Of a stretch of DNA of 64,000 bases, positions 18,408 through 26,350 are shown piece after piece. The position numbers and the translations under genes are program-made. Positions within the stretch are counted from its first letter, which is position 1. Every line of letters begins with the position of its first letter. The notes under the pieces were generated by a model. That model was not told where the DNA came from and did no database searches. It worked only from the letters and a program-made list of their open reading frames with translations. The stretch covers positions 558,001 through 622,000 of the forward strand of contig NZ_LFBU01000001.1 in NCBI RefSeq assembly GCF_001045555.1, in the 5' to 3' direction. Source of the stretch: Marinobacter subterrani. GTDB taxonomy: Bacteria; Pseudomonadota; Gammaproteobacteria; Pseudomonadales; Oleiphilaceae.

Positions 18408-18566
18408 TGTGAGGCCTACCTATCAGCCGAGCCGGAGTGGTAGAGAGCCCAGGAGACCCCTGGTGGAGTTGTAGGCAATTAAACAAAAAGCAAACATTTG
18501 AAGTGGACCCCGAAATTTGGACAGGTGCCTAAGCTCTGATTCATCATCTCCACAAGGAGGAGAATC

Positions 18567-18851
18567 ATGAGCAAGAAACGCAAGCAATACAGCGCATCAT
18601 TCAAGTCCAAAGTCGCCCTGGCCGCCCTCAAGGGTGACCAGACCACATCTGAAATTGCCGCCCGGTTCCAGATCCATCCGACCATGGTCAGCACTTGGAA
18701 ACGCGAGCTGCTGGAGAATGCCCCGGACCTCTTCGAAGGCAAAAAAAGGGCCGGTAAACAGTCCAACGAGCCCAGTTCTGACGAGCTGTATCGCGAGATC
18801 GGCCGACTGACGGTGGAACGCGATTTTTTGTCGCGCAAGCTCGATCAGTAA
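18567..18851 (+). CDS. IS3-family transposase OrfA
   Basis: 94-residue helix-turn-helix protein that recognises the element ends: SFKSKVALAALKGDQTTSEI, FQIHPTMVSTWKRELLE, then a leucine-zipper-like C terminus (LYREIGRLTVERDFL). AAGGAGG precedes the ATG. Near its 3' end the heptamer T TTT TTG (18824-18830) is in the correct phase for a -1 ribosomal frameshift into the OrfB frame, which is open upstream of its nominal start, so a fused OrfAB transposase can be made, as is usual for IS3 elements. Confidence 0.87.
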   Translation: MSKKRKQYSASFKSKVALAALKGDQTTSEIAARFQIHPTMVSTWKRELLENAPDLFEGKKRAGKQSNEPSSDELYREIGRLTVERDFLSRKLDQ

Positions 18852-18865
18852 GCCGTCAACGCCGG

Positions 18866-19699
18866 TTGGCGATGATCGAGCATGGTCATCCCCAAGTCAG
18901 CATTGTGCGCCAGTGCGAGCTGCTCAAACTGAGCCGCTCGTCGGTGTACTACGTCCCTCGTGAGCAGTGTCAGGAGGATCTGGATCTGATGTACCTGATT
19001 GACCAGCAGCATCTGGAAACGCCGTACTATGGCTCTCGTAAGATGCGTGTCCACCTGGAACGCAAAGGCCACCGGATAAACCGCAAGCGGGTTCAGCGCC
19101 TGATGCGCACCATGGGCATTCAGGCGGTGTATCCACGCCCCAGAACCAGCATTCCGGGCGACGGGCACAAGGTTTATCCGTACCTGCTCAAAGGGCTGAA
19201 AATCGACCGCCCCAACCAGGTGTGGGCAACAGATATCAGCTATATTCCGCTGGCCCGGGGCTTCATGTACCTGGTCGCCATCATCGACTGGTACAGCCGC
19301 AAAGTGTTGTCCTGGCGGGTCTCCAATACCATGGACACAGACTTCTGTATTGATGCCCTGGAGGAGGCCTTACAGCGCCATGGAACGCCGGAGATCTTCA
19401 ACACCGATCAGGGTGTCCAGTTCACCAGTGAGGCCTTCACAAGCGTTCTCAAAGATCATGGCATCCGGATCAGCATGGACGGCAAGGGCTGCTACCATGA
19501 CAACATCTTCGTGGAACGGCTCTGGCGCAGCGTCAAACACGAGTGTGTCTACCTCACTGCCTTCGAGGATGGCCGACACTTGAAGCAGGCGCTCCACCGG
19601 TACTTCCGGCATTACAATCAGACCCGGTACCACCAAACCCTTGATTACCAAACGCCCGATGAGGTGTACTACGGGCAACCCATAGCCTTGGCCGCCTGA
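18866..19699 (+). CDS. IS3-family transposase OrfB (DDE integrase)
   Basis: 277-residue catalytic part of the transposase with an rve-type DDE core: first Asp in VWATDISYIP, second in IFNTDQGVQF, Glu in FVERLWRSVKHE. An HTH_21-like region precedes it (YYGSRKMRVHLERKGHRINRKR). The nominal TTG start is probably not used; the frame is open back through the frameshift heptamer in orfA. Complete, ending about 68 bases before the right terminus of the element. Confidence 0.87.
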   Translation: MAMIEHGHPQVSIVRQCELLKLSRSSVYYVPREQCQEDLDLMYLIDQQHLETPYYGSRKMRVHLERKGHRINRKRVQRLMRTMGIQAVYPRPRTSIPGDGHKVYPYLLKGLKIDRPNQVWATDISYIPLARGFMYLVAIIDWYSRKVLSWRVSNTMDTDFCIDALEEALQRHGTPEIFNTDQGVQFTSEAFTSVLKDHGIRISMDGKGCYHDNIFVERLWRSVKHECVYLTAFEDGRHLKQALHRYFRHYNQTRYHQTLDYQTPDEVYYGQPIALAA

Positions 19700-19947
19700 G
19701 CCGGGAATAAAACCGGATCAGAGCTTAACTGCACCTTCAGGCTGTCCAACTGATGGGGTCCACCTCAATTGGCATCGCCGTCTTTTTACGCTTTTTTGTT
19801 GTGCTCCCCCTGTACAGAAAAGAGTTAGCTTTGTGAGTAAAGGTTGGAGTCTAGCCAGACTAGTCCCATAACCCCGCAGACAATCAGTTTAGGTGCTAGT
19901 TTAACCAACCTGGCAAGCAACCAATGTGAGTATGGAGATTGATCGAG

Positions 19948-20585
19948 ATGGATGCCCTTTCAAATGAAACTCTCATGGTCGTTTGGGTAGTTGCTAGTAC
20001 GCTGGCTTTTGTGGCTTTAGCCCTTTTCCTCCGCTCTAAACATCTGAAATCGAAGTGTCAGACCGTTGAAGCCGAGGTAGCGGAACGCTCTGCGGAAGAG
20101 TTGATTGAAGCGCTGTACGTTCAGAATGGCGAACTCGAAGAGAAGATCGCTTACGGCCGTCAGATGCTCGGAAAACTCACCGACGCTCACCTGAAAGCTC
20201 AAACCAAAGTTGAAAAGATCAAAGCTGGGCTACCCTCGCCGAATTTCAAAGCGGATGACGATGAAGATCTCAAAGCGGCCATCCAACAGATTCGCGATAA
20301 ACAGTATCGTTTGATAGAAAACAACAAGGCCACCACCTCCTTGTCCGAATGGAGCTGGTTCGGCAGCAAGTCTGATGGGAAAACCCTCATCAAAACCTAC
20401 AACAAGCTGATGATTGGTGCGTTCAACGCAGAGGTGGACTTGGCTCGCAGCAAAATACGCCGCGGCAGCTACGACACCGCGATCAACAAGCTTGAAAAGA
20501 GCGTGACAGCTCTTGAGAAGCTAGCCGAGACGGTAAACGTCCTTATCTCCCCCCAGTACCTTCAGGCAAAAGAAGAAGAGCTTGA
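19948..20585 (+). pseudogene. DUF4041 protein, 3' end lost
   Basis: About 212 residues of a protein that begins with one membrane helix (LMVVWVVASTLAFVALALFL), then a coiled-coil region and the conserved DUF4041 segment: FNAEVDLARSKIRRGSYDTAINKLEKS and LISPQYLQAKEEELE. Full-length relatives usually continue into a GIY-YIG/T5orf172 (Mug113) nuclease-like domain, which is absent because sequence switches abruptly to a truncated IS21 transposase gene near 20585. ATG 19948 follows GGAG at 19934. DUF4041 proteins are often phage- or defence-associated. The remaining fragment is unlikely to be functional. Confidence 0.75.
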
Positions 20586-21787
20586 GATTCGGGCATGTGC
20601 GCGGCGATGGTGGTGTGCCGTCCCTTCTGGTCGGAGCGCCGGTGGCTGGCGATCCGGTTGCCCCGGTAAAAGCATTCGATGGTGTTGTGAGTGATGCGAA
20701 CCTCCACCTCTTTCTTGATCAGGGTGTAGGGCACCGAGTAGTAATGCCCGTCGATGGCCACGTGGTAGTCGATGTGGACCCGGGCTTTTTTCCACTCCGC
20801 GTAGACATACGGCTCTGCGGGCAATGGCTGTAGAACCGGTTTATCCAGCTGCTCGAAGTGGTCGCGCCGGCAGCCGGGCAACTTGCGGAAGGGGCGGGTG
20901 TTCAGCCTCTCCAGCAGCTCACGGATGGTGGCGTTGAGTTGCCCCAGAGAGAAGTGCTGGTGATGGCGCAACGCCGCCAGGATCCAGCGCTCGACGATCA
21001 ACACACCCCCTTCCACCTTGGCCTTGTCGCGGGGCTTGCGGGCACGCGTGGGAACGATGGCGATCCCATAATGGGCAGCCATATCCTGGTAAGTTGGATT
21101 GAGGTCCGGTTCGTACCGGTGGGCCTTGGTGACCCCCGATTTCAAATTGTCCGGGACCACTAATTCCGGCACTCCGTTCAGGTACTGGAAGGCCCGGGTG
21201 TGAGAGCCGATCCAGTCCGGCAATGTCTGGCTCCAGGTGGCTTCGGCGTAGGTGTAATTGGATGCGCCCATCACCGCGACAAAGACTTGCGCCTCATGGA
21301 TCTCTCCGGTGGTGCGGTCAATGACGGGCACGGTCTGACCAGCGTAGTCCACGAACAGCTTCTCACCGGCCCGATGGTCCTGGCGCATCACCAGGTCCAG
21401 CTTGCCCCGCCAGGTCCGGTAGTGCTCGCAGAACCAGCTGTACTGATAACCGTCCGGGTTGGCTTGCCGGTACTCCTGCCACAGCAGGAACAGGGTGACA
21501 TTCTTGCCCGTGAGTTCGTCGCGGATGTGTTGCCAGTCGGGTATGCCTCTGGCCTGTGCCGGGAGATCCGGTGGTGGCGGGAACAGCAGCTGCTCCAGAT
21601 GGGCCTCGTCCAGATCCGCTGGCAACGGCCAGCTCAGACCGGCCTCAACCGTGCGGCGCAGGTATTCGCTCACGGTGGGGCGGCTGACGCCACAGGCCGC
21701 CGCAATCTGGCGGTTGCTCAGCCCTCGCTCCCACTTGAGGCGAAGAACTTCTTTGATCTTACGCATGGATAACCTCTTCGCTGGCAT
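20586..21787 (-). pseudogene. istA: IS21 transposase IstA, C-terminally truncated
   Basis: About 400 residues of an IstA transposase. An HTH region (RKIKEVLRLKWERGLSNRQIAAACGVSRPTVSEYL) is followed by the rve catalytic core: D in KLFVDYAGQTVPVID, D in LVVPDNLKSGV and E in KAKVEGGVL. Homology stops at AAHMPES, where the frame runs into DUF4041 sequence for a few codons, so roughly the last 100 residues of a normal IstA are missing. The partner ATPase IstB is absent, so it should be inactive. Confidence 0.8.
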
Positions 21788-21971
21788 CTGGCCCATCTCC
21801 GGATGAAAAGGGTCAGAGTACCGTTAAGTTATCCCGCGCCGGACGATTTTGATGGAGCTTCAGGCAGCCTGCCGGGGTGGCAGCTTTGCCGTGGAATCAG
21901 TGGCAGCTTTCGCGTGGAATGGGTGGCAGGCTTGGTCTGGAATCAGTGGCAACCTTGGTCTGGAATACGCA
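20586..21971 (-). mobile_element. truncated IS21-family element
   Basis: Only the istA-proximal end remains. The right terminus shows the tandem terminal repeats typical of IS21: GGAAT-x-x-GTGGCA-type words near 21893-21960, ending GGAATACGCA at 21971, the same terminal word as the complete IS21 at 31289. The left end is cut inside istA, and istB is missing, so the element has been deleted together with the 3' part of the DUF4041 gene. Confidence 0.78.
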
Positions 21972-22028
21972 CCCACATTCCGGCATGCGAAAAACAAGGG
22001 TTTTGTTGAGCAACTGACTCTTCGAAAC

Positions 22029-22391
22029 ATGGAGCCGTACTACAAAGAACTCGGGATTCGCTGGGACCATGCGCTATTCGATGAGAACTGGAAGGAATTT
22101 GAGAACTACGAGATAGCTATAGATGAGTGTGCGATCGGAACCTTGCGATTGAGTCATGATAGTTGCGCCTATTACATTCGTGACCTTCAAATCGCCCCGG
22201 ATTGGCAAAATAAGGGAGTGGGGTCGCAGGCAATCAGTTTCGCTATTGCTGTCGCCCAGAAAGAAGGCTTTCAATTGCTTCGACTTCGTGTTTTTTGTGC
22301 AAACCCAGCGGTGGCTCTATATGAGCGCTTAGGGTTCCGGATTTGCAAAACTGAAGTCGGGATTCACTCTATGGAGCGGGAGCTTTCCTAA
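22029..22391 (+). CDS. GNAT-family acetyltransferase (cassette gene)
   Basis: 120-residue acyl-CoA N-acetyltransferase. Motif A is visible as LQIAPDWQNKGVGSQAISFAI (the Q/RxxGxG/A acetyl-CoA loop) and motif B as RLRVFCANPAVALYERLGF. Substrate unknown. The gene is followed at once by an attC site; a possible preceding core site GTTGAGC (22005-22011) lies 17 bases upstream, so this is the first recognisable cassette of the array. The nearby IS21 end (21971) removed whatever preceded it. No good ribosome site is seen before ATG 22029, so the start is uncertain; the reading frame is open upstream. Confidence 0.8.
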   Translation: MEPYYKELGIRWDHALFDENWKEFENYEIAIDECAIGTLRLSHDSCAYYIRDLQIAPDWQNKGVGSQAISFAIAVAQKEGFQLLRLRVFCANPAVALYERLGFRICKTEVGIHSMERELS

Positions 22392-22469
22392 CCAGTGCAG
22401 GCACGGCGACGGCTTTTCCATTGCGGCTTCGCCTCCATTCCAAGGCCGCGCATGCTGCGGGCGTTATAC
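22386..22469 (+). other. attC site 1
   Basis: Cassette recombination site: left core TCCTAAC overlapping the GNAT stop codon, an imperfect inverted repeat interior (GCGGCTTCGCC region), right core GTTATAC at 22463-22469. The cores deviate slightly from RYYYAAC / GTTRRRY. Confidence 0.72.
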
Positions 22470-22502
22470 GGCACGAATCCCACGCAACTTGGAGTTCTAT
22501 GT

Positions 22503-22946
22503 ATGACTGAAGACAGAACGCTACGTACCTCCAGAACTTTGCCTTTCTCCCCAGAAGAAATTTACGGGGCATTTGCGTCGCCTGAATTGCTGGCCGCGTG
22601 GTGGGGACCTGAGGGCTTTTCAAATACGTTCGAAATTCATGAGTTCAAGGAAGGGGGACGCTGGAAGTTCGTCATGCATGCCCCAGATGGAACCGACCAT
22701 CAGAATGAGAGCAAGTTCGAAGCACTTGAACCAAATTCGAAAATAGTCATTCACCATGACTGTCCGCCAAATTTCAGGCTCACAGTTGAGCTCACTGCTG
22801 AAGGTCGTGAAACGCACCTAACCTGGCATCAAGTGTTCGAAGATGCTCAAACTGCGCAGGCAGTCAAAGAAAGGGCAGGCCCCGCAAATGAGCAAAATCT
22901 TGATCGGCTCACACGCGTTCTCGAGAAGGCTAGAAGTGCCGTATAA
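22503..22946 (+). CDS. SRPBCC/AHSA1-domain protein (cassette gene)
   Basis: 147-residue protein with a START-like ligand-binding fold of the AHSA1 type: TLPFSPEEIYGAFASPELLAAWWGP, GGRWKFVMHAPDG and a C-terminal helix (FEDAQTAQAVKERAGPANEQN). GGAG lies eight bases before ATG 22503. AHSA1-type proteins bind hydrophobic ligands or act as co-chaperones; no substrate can be inferred. The whole gene fits between attC1 and attC2, a typical one-gene cassette. Confidence 0.85.
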   Translation: MTEDRTLRTSRTLPFSPEEIYGAFASPELLAAWWGPEGFSNTFEIHEFKEGGRWKFVMHAPDGTDHQNESKFEALEPNSKIVIHHDCPPNFRLTVELTAEGRETHLTWHQVFEDAQTAQAVKERAGPANEQNLDRLTRVLEKARSAV

Positions 22947-23011
22947 CCAGGGGCTCAAGCCGACCGGTACTCCGCTGCGCTCCGTCCCGGCGGCTTAGCC
23001 CAGCGTTAAAT
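22941..23011 (+). other. attC site 2
   Basis: Left core GTATAAC overlaps the SRPBCC stop; right core GTTAAAT (23005-23011) fits GTTRRRY exactly. The interior CCGCTGCGCTCCGTCCCGG can fold on itself, as cassette sites do. Confidence 0.78.
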
Positions 23012-23266
23012 GCCTTGCTCCGGTGCTCTTGGTGTTGTGTTCTGGCGCGGTTTCAGTGGTTGCCGGCAGGCAGAACACAGCCCTCAGTCTGGCACCGGTT
23101 TTGGCCGGTAATTTGTTGTTCAGGTCGTGGGGCAATCCGGCGTAATCATCGGGCAGTTTCCACACATACAGTGTCCTGGTTCCTAGCGCCATCGGTCAGG
23201 TTGGTGCAAGGTATCGGGAGTAGGCATTCCGCATTGGGTGCCAATACAAAACAACGGGTAACCGGC
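23012..23266. other. cassette without a confident gene
   Basis: 255 bases between attC2 and attC3. Open frames exist on both strands (plus 23015-23272, minus 22995-23192) but neither has a ribosome site, a recognisable domain or convincing composition. It may be a non-coding or promoter cassette, or carry an unrecognised small gene. Confidence 0.55.
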
Positions 23267-23344
23267 ATTTAACCAGTCGCGTCAGTACGCGGCCTACGGT
23301 CGCCGGACGCCCTTGACAGGGCGCCGCTGCGCTCCGCGTTAGGC
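23267..23344 (+). other. attC site 3
   Basis: Left core ATTTAAC and right core GTTAGGC (23338-23344, exact GTTRRRY), with a strongly self-complementary interior (CGCGGCCTACGGTCGCCGG and GGGCGCCGCTGCGCTCCGCG). The best-formed site of the array. Confidence 0.85.
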
Positions 23345-23365
23345 AAGATCAGAAAAGGTGTTCTT

Positions 23366-24082
23366 GTGCCCAATGGAGTCCTGATTTTTAAAGGAATGAC
23401 AGTTGGAGTCTTGCCTGGAGACCTATCCATTTCTGTGGACGATGAAGGTAAGACTAGTGGGAATCTCGTTCTTTCCACAGCATATAATGTTGTTCCCATC
23501 TGGCTAAAAATTGCCCATGACAATTTGAAGCAATCCAAGCTGGCCTCCACTGCTATTCCTGAGCACTGGGACGAAGAGTCGGAAAATCAAAAACAGCTGT
23601 TAATGCGCGAGCTTGCGCCATCAATGCAGGTCATTGTTGCTTGTGGCATAGCACTGGACGGGCTTTACGATACGTTGCGACCTCATGCCAAATTGAGCGC
23701 AGAAGAAATCGAGGCTTGGAAAAAGAAAAAGACCTCTAGGGCAAAGCAGATATCTGAGGTATTTCGTCGAACTCACAAACTAAAAAAGGAAACTTATAAT
23801 GAATTTTTTGCCTGTATCGATCAGGTCATGAAATTCAGGGATAAGGCGGTTCATCCTTCATTAAAACTAGAGAATTCGTGTTCTCGTCCAGATGTTGATG
23901 TGGCCGTTGATTGGAAGTTCTCTGCATATCGCTTTACCAACGCAGAGGTCTGCTTTAACAATACCGTCAACCTTGTTGCGTATTTGTACGAAAATGGTTC
24001 TATCTCCACCAAAATTGACAAAAGTTTATCCAATATCATCGAGGCCTTGGAAGAGTTGAAGGTTGTTCAGAGAAATGCCTAA
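23366..24082 (+). CDS. unrecognised cassette protein with HEPN-like motif
   Basis: 238-residue protein starting at GTG 23366 with AAGG seven bases upstream. No family recognised with confidence. A helical central part (MRELAPSMQVIVACGIALDGL) is followed by Lys-rich SAEEIEAWKKKKTSRAKQ and then FRDKAVHPS, which fits the R-x4-H pattern of HEPN-type RNases and abortive-infection proteins. The C terminus is again helical. It fills the cassette between attC3 and attC4 exactly. Cassette location and the motif make a toxin or defence role possible but unproven. Confidence 0.7.
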   Translation: MPNGVLIFKGMTVGVLPGDLSISVDDEGKTSGNLVLSTAYNVVPIWLKIAHDNLKQSKLASTAIPEHWDEESENQKQLLMRELAPSMQVIVACGIALDGLYDTLRPHAKLSAEEIEAWKKKKTSRAKQISEVFRRTHKLKKETYNEFFACIDQVMKFRDKAVHPSLKLENSCSRPDVDVAVDWKFSAYRFTNAEVCFNNTVNLVAYLYENGSISTKIDKSLSNIIEALEELKVVQRNA

Positions 24083-24178
24083 CCAGGCGCAGCAGTACGC
24101 GGCCGTTGGCCGCCGGACGCCCTTTCCATGGCTCCTTCGGCGCCATTCCAAGGTCGCCGCTGTGCTCATTCGTTAACT
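24077..24178 (+). other. attC site 4
   Basis: Left core GCCTAAC (exact RYYYAAC) overlaps the preceding stop codon; right core GTTAACT at 24172-24178. The interior GCGGCCGTTGGCCGCCGG and CCTTCGGCGCC segments fold strongly. At 102 bases it is the longest site here. Confidence 0.78.
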
Positions 24179-24190
24179 GGGAAGGAGCCC

Positions 24191-24736
24191 ATGAATCAGA
24201 ATCTTGCGGATGAGCTGGTCATGATGAGGACAGAAGACCAGCGGTTGTTGCAGCAACTCTTCGATTCCGGAGAACTGCCATCCGAGTCTTATCATTCCCG
24301 TATGAAAGCCCTGCATGAGCAGAATGCTTCTCGCCTGAAAGAGATTATTGGTGCTCACGGCTGGCCCGGCGTTTCGTTAGTTGGGGAAGAGGCGGCCAAA
24401 GCTGCATGGCTGGTCGTTCAGCATTCTGTTTCAGATCCTGAGTTCATGGGTGAGTGTGTCTCCCTGCTAGAAGATGCCGTTGCCAGAGAGGATGTAGCGG
24501 GCTGGCAGGTGGCATTCCTTCAGGATCGGGTGCGTACGCTATCTGGCAAGCCTCAATACTACGGCACCCAGTTTGATATTGATGAAAACGGTTGGCCAAC
24601 ACCGTTTCCGATTGAGGATTCTGCTACGGTTAATGAACGCCGGGCGCGTCTTGGGCTGAACTCCATCGAGGAGCGCCAGGAACAAATGACTGAGCAGGAG
24701 CGGAAACGTCGTGCCAATATCGAACAAACCAATTAA
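24191..24736 (+). CDS. DUF6624-like cassette protein
   Basis: 181 residues from ATG 24191, directly after GAAGGAG. The pattern LADELVMMRTEDQRLLQQLFDSGELP, then HGWPGVSLVGEEAAKAAWLVVQHS, LLEDAVAREDVAGWQVAFLQDRV and PQYYGTQF matches the DUF6624 family as I know it. These are small soluble proteins, often in mobile DNA, with no established activity. It fills the cassette between attC4 and attC5; the ribosome site immediately after attC4 suggests its translation signal travels with the cassette. Confidence 0.8.
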   Translation: MNQNLADELVMMRTEDQRLLQQLFDSGELPSESYHSRMKALHEQNASRLKEIIGAHGWPGVSLVGEEAAKAAWLVVQHSVSDPEFMGECVSLLEDAVAREDVAGWQVAFLQDRVRTLSGKPQYYGTQFDIDENGWPTPFPIEDSATVNERRARLGLNSIEERQEQMTEQERKRRANIEQTN

Positions 24737-24808
24737 TCAAACGCGGCACTCGGACGCCCTTGTCACCGCTTCGCTGCGTCAAGGTCGCCGGTGCACTCTG
24801 CGTTATGC
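24736..24808 (+). other. attC site 5
   Basis: Left core ATCAAAC overlaps the stop codon; right core GTTATGC (24802-24808). The interior GGACGCCCTTG / CAAGGTCGCC halves are complementary. Cores differ by one base from the consensus. Confidence 0.74.
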
Positions 24809-24866
24809 CTGGCTGAGTAATTCGCGGCATCGTCTAGAGAATGGGAGTCCTTTCCCATTAGGGTGG

Positions 24867-25079
24867 TTAGTCTAGGTTGTTCTCAACATTTGGGTCAGGA
24901 TTCGATACTGGTGTCTTGATCCCGTTTATGACTCGGATGTGGTAATTGGGATAGCGACCGCTCTCAATTTGCTTCACTAACTGGGATCGAGTCATGTCGG
25001 CACCGGTGCAATTATCGTGAAATTTTTCATTGCGCCCTGTGGTGGTTTCAACCGTTACCTTGATTCGTTTTCTGGCCAT
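24867..25079 (-). CDS. DUF3892-like small protein, reverse-oriented cassette gene
   Basis: 70-residue basic protein from ATG 25079: MARKRIKVTVETTTGRNEKF, then TGADMTRSQLVKQIESG and YPNYHIRVINGIKTPVSNP, matching DUF3892 from general knowledge. It runs against the direction of all other cassettes in this array, which implies its own promoter. A perfect SOS box at 25139-25154 lies 60 bases upstream of the start with a TACAAT-like -10 between, so induction by DNA damage is likely. Function unknown. The frame is open upstream to 25223 but without a ribosome site; the chosen start has only weak GAGAAA. Confidence 0.75.
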   Translation of the reverse strand: MARKRIKVTVETTTGRNEKFHDNCTGADMTRSQLVKQIESGRYPNYHIRVINGIKTPVSNPDPNVENNLD

Positions 25080-25138
25080 AATCAGTTTCTCAACTGTCCG
25101 CGCGCCGGATTGGCTGCTCAAATATTGTACAATAATGG

Positions 25139-25154
25139 CTGTTTTTATGTACAG
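25139..25154 (-). promoter_or_regulatory. LexA (SOS) box
   Basis: CTGT-TTTTATGT-ACAG is an exact CTGT-N8-ACAG LexA operator with a T/A-rich centre. On the minus strand it is followed about 20 bases later by TACAAT, a plausible -10, then the DUF3892-like gene at 25079. The best explanation is an SOS-controlled promoter inside the cassette. Confidence 0.72.
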
Positions 25155-25179
25155 TATTTTGCGGCCAAGAGGTTGAAAG

Positions 25180-25265
25180 GCACAACAAGTAGTTGTAGTT
25201 CTTTCCGGCCTGATGGCCTCCACCGGACGCCCCTGACCGGGCGATGCTAAACAAAAGCGTTAGGC
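25180..25265 (+). other. attC site 6
   Basis: Right core GTTAGGC at 25259-25265 is exact; the left core is probably GCACAAC at 25180-25186 (one mismatch). The interior CCACCGGACGCCCCTGACCGGG is typical of the other sites. The left boundary is less sure. Confidence 0.7.
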
Positions 25266-25278
25266 ACGAGGATGCTAG

Positions 25279-26094
25279 ATGCAAACGAGTAAGATTCTCC
25301 CCATTTTCGTGAGCGCTCTTGCGCTCCTCCTGTTGGTAATTCACACCTTCGGCTGGGGTGATCTTCGTGTCGACACAACCAGCATTTTATTGCTGGTATT
25401 AATCATTTTGGCCCCCCTAAGTGATCTAATAAAAAAGGTAAAATTTGGTGAGTTCGAAGCTGAAATAGGATCAAGAGAAATCGAAAAAGTGAGTGAAAGC
25501 TTGAGCTTCTCGCAGATCGAAAAGCCCAGCATCCCGGGTCAGGTTCATTCAGACATCCCAAAACTCGTTGAATCAGATCCTCAGCTCGGTATGGCAAAGC
25601 TCCGAATCGAATTAGAGAAAATGATGAAAGTCATCTATTTCCGGGTCGAACAGCCTGATTTCGATATCGATAGAGTGCCGGTTTCCAAGCTGATGAACGA
25701 TTTGGCCGAGAAGCGTGTTATTCCAGTTGCATTGCTCTCCAGTATTCGTGACGTCCTTTCACTTGCCAATAGAGCTATTCACGGCGAATCGATCAAGGCT
25801 AGTGACGCAGAGAACTTGGCAAACTTGGGTGTGAAAGTTATCGCTGAGCTACGGCGAATATTCAGAGGCCTGCCGGGTGAAGCTGTGGAGAAAAGGCCCA
25901 TTAGCAAGCAGGACGAGCAGCATTACTCGGGAGCAAAGTACAAAGTGACGACTATAACCCCTTTTCAGGATGAACCTTACCTGAGCACGTACATTTTAGA
26001 TAAGAAGGGCATGGACGAACTTCTCGAGGGCTACCAGGAATACGATCAGTACGTAGTCGGAGTTGAGCTTTTCGATTCTGGTCGAGGTGCCTAA
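25279..26094 (+). CDS. two-helix membrane protein with DUF4145/HEPN-like domain (cassette gene)
   Basis: 271 residues. Two N-terminal membrane helices (ILPIFVSALALLLLVIHTFGW and TTSILLLVLIILAPLSDLI) are followed by a charged cytoplasmic part. Its middle (about 105-190) looks like a DUF4145/HEPN-type helical bundle: MAKLRIELEKMMKVIYF and SSIRDVLSLANRAIHGESI. A small alpha/beta tail ends the chain. GAGG lies eight bases before ATG. It fills the cassette between attC6 and attC7. Membrane anchoring of an RNase-like bundle would suit a membrane-linked stress or defence role, but this is inference from fold resemblance only. Confidence 0.72.
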   Translation: MQTSKILPIFVSALALLLLVIHTFGWGDLRVDTTSILLLVLIILAPLSDLIKKVKFGEFEAEIGSREIEKVSESLSFSQIEKPSIPGQVHSDIPKLVESDPQLGMAKLRIELEKMMKVIYFRVEQPDFDIDRVPVSKLMNDLAEKRVIPVALLSSIRDVLSLANRAIHGESIKASDAENLANLGVKVIAELRRIFRGLPGEAVEKRPISKQDEQHYSGAKYKVTTITPFQDEPYLSTYILDKKGMDELLEGYQEYDQYVVGVELFDSGRGA

Positions 26095-26160
26095 CCAAAT
26101 GGTCAACGGGACGCCAACTACGCTTTGCTCCGTTGGCGCCCATTACCACTGGCGTTACCC
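26089..26160 (+). other. attC site 7
   Basis: Left core GCCTAAC (exact) overlaps the preceding stop; right core GTTACCC (26154-26160). Interior arms GGGACGCCAACTACG and CGTTGGCGCCC pair well. Last recognisable site of the forward array. Confidence 0.78.
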
Positions 26161-26167
26161 CCAAGTC

Positions 26168-26225
26168 TGAATGTTCGCTTTGCGACCGTTCCAGGCCTCT
26201 CCAACTCCTAAACAAAAGCCGACAT
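26168..26225 (+). repeat. copy 1 of a two-part dispersed repeat
   Basis: TGAATGTTCGCTTTGCGACC followed 20 bases later by CTAAACAAAAGCCGACAT. A second copy with the same spacing lies at 27836-27894; the first half recurs inverted at 46326-46344. It is not an attC site by its cores. Confidence 0.6.
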
Positions 26226-26350
26226 TTAGCAACAATTGATGACCACAAAGCGGACCTTTTGCACCGCGGTAAGTCCAACAACTGGTTTTTCGAACGTTTG
26301 AAAAGGTACACTCCAGTAAAATCTTAAAGTCCTGCTTCTCGGGCGGTCAT

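Larger units (their letters stand above)
18499..19767 (+). mobile_element. IS3-family insertion sequence (intact)
   Basis: 1269-base element with two overlapping reading frames and imperfect terminal inverted repeats: both ends begin TTGA(A/G)GTGGACCCC and continue with a related TTGGACAG segment and a shared TAAGCTCTGAT word. It is flanked by the 3-base direct repeat ATT (18496-18498 and 19768-19770), the duplication length expected for IS3. It appears complete and potentially active. Confidence 0.87.

Noticed and set aside
23015..23272. 85-codon plus-strand frame inside the third cassette
   Set aside because: No ribosome site, Trp/Cys/Arg-rich odd composition and extension into attC3; a minus-strand frame is equally open, so neither is called.
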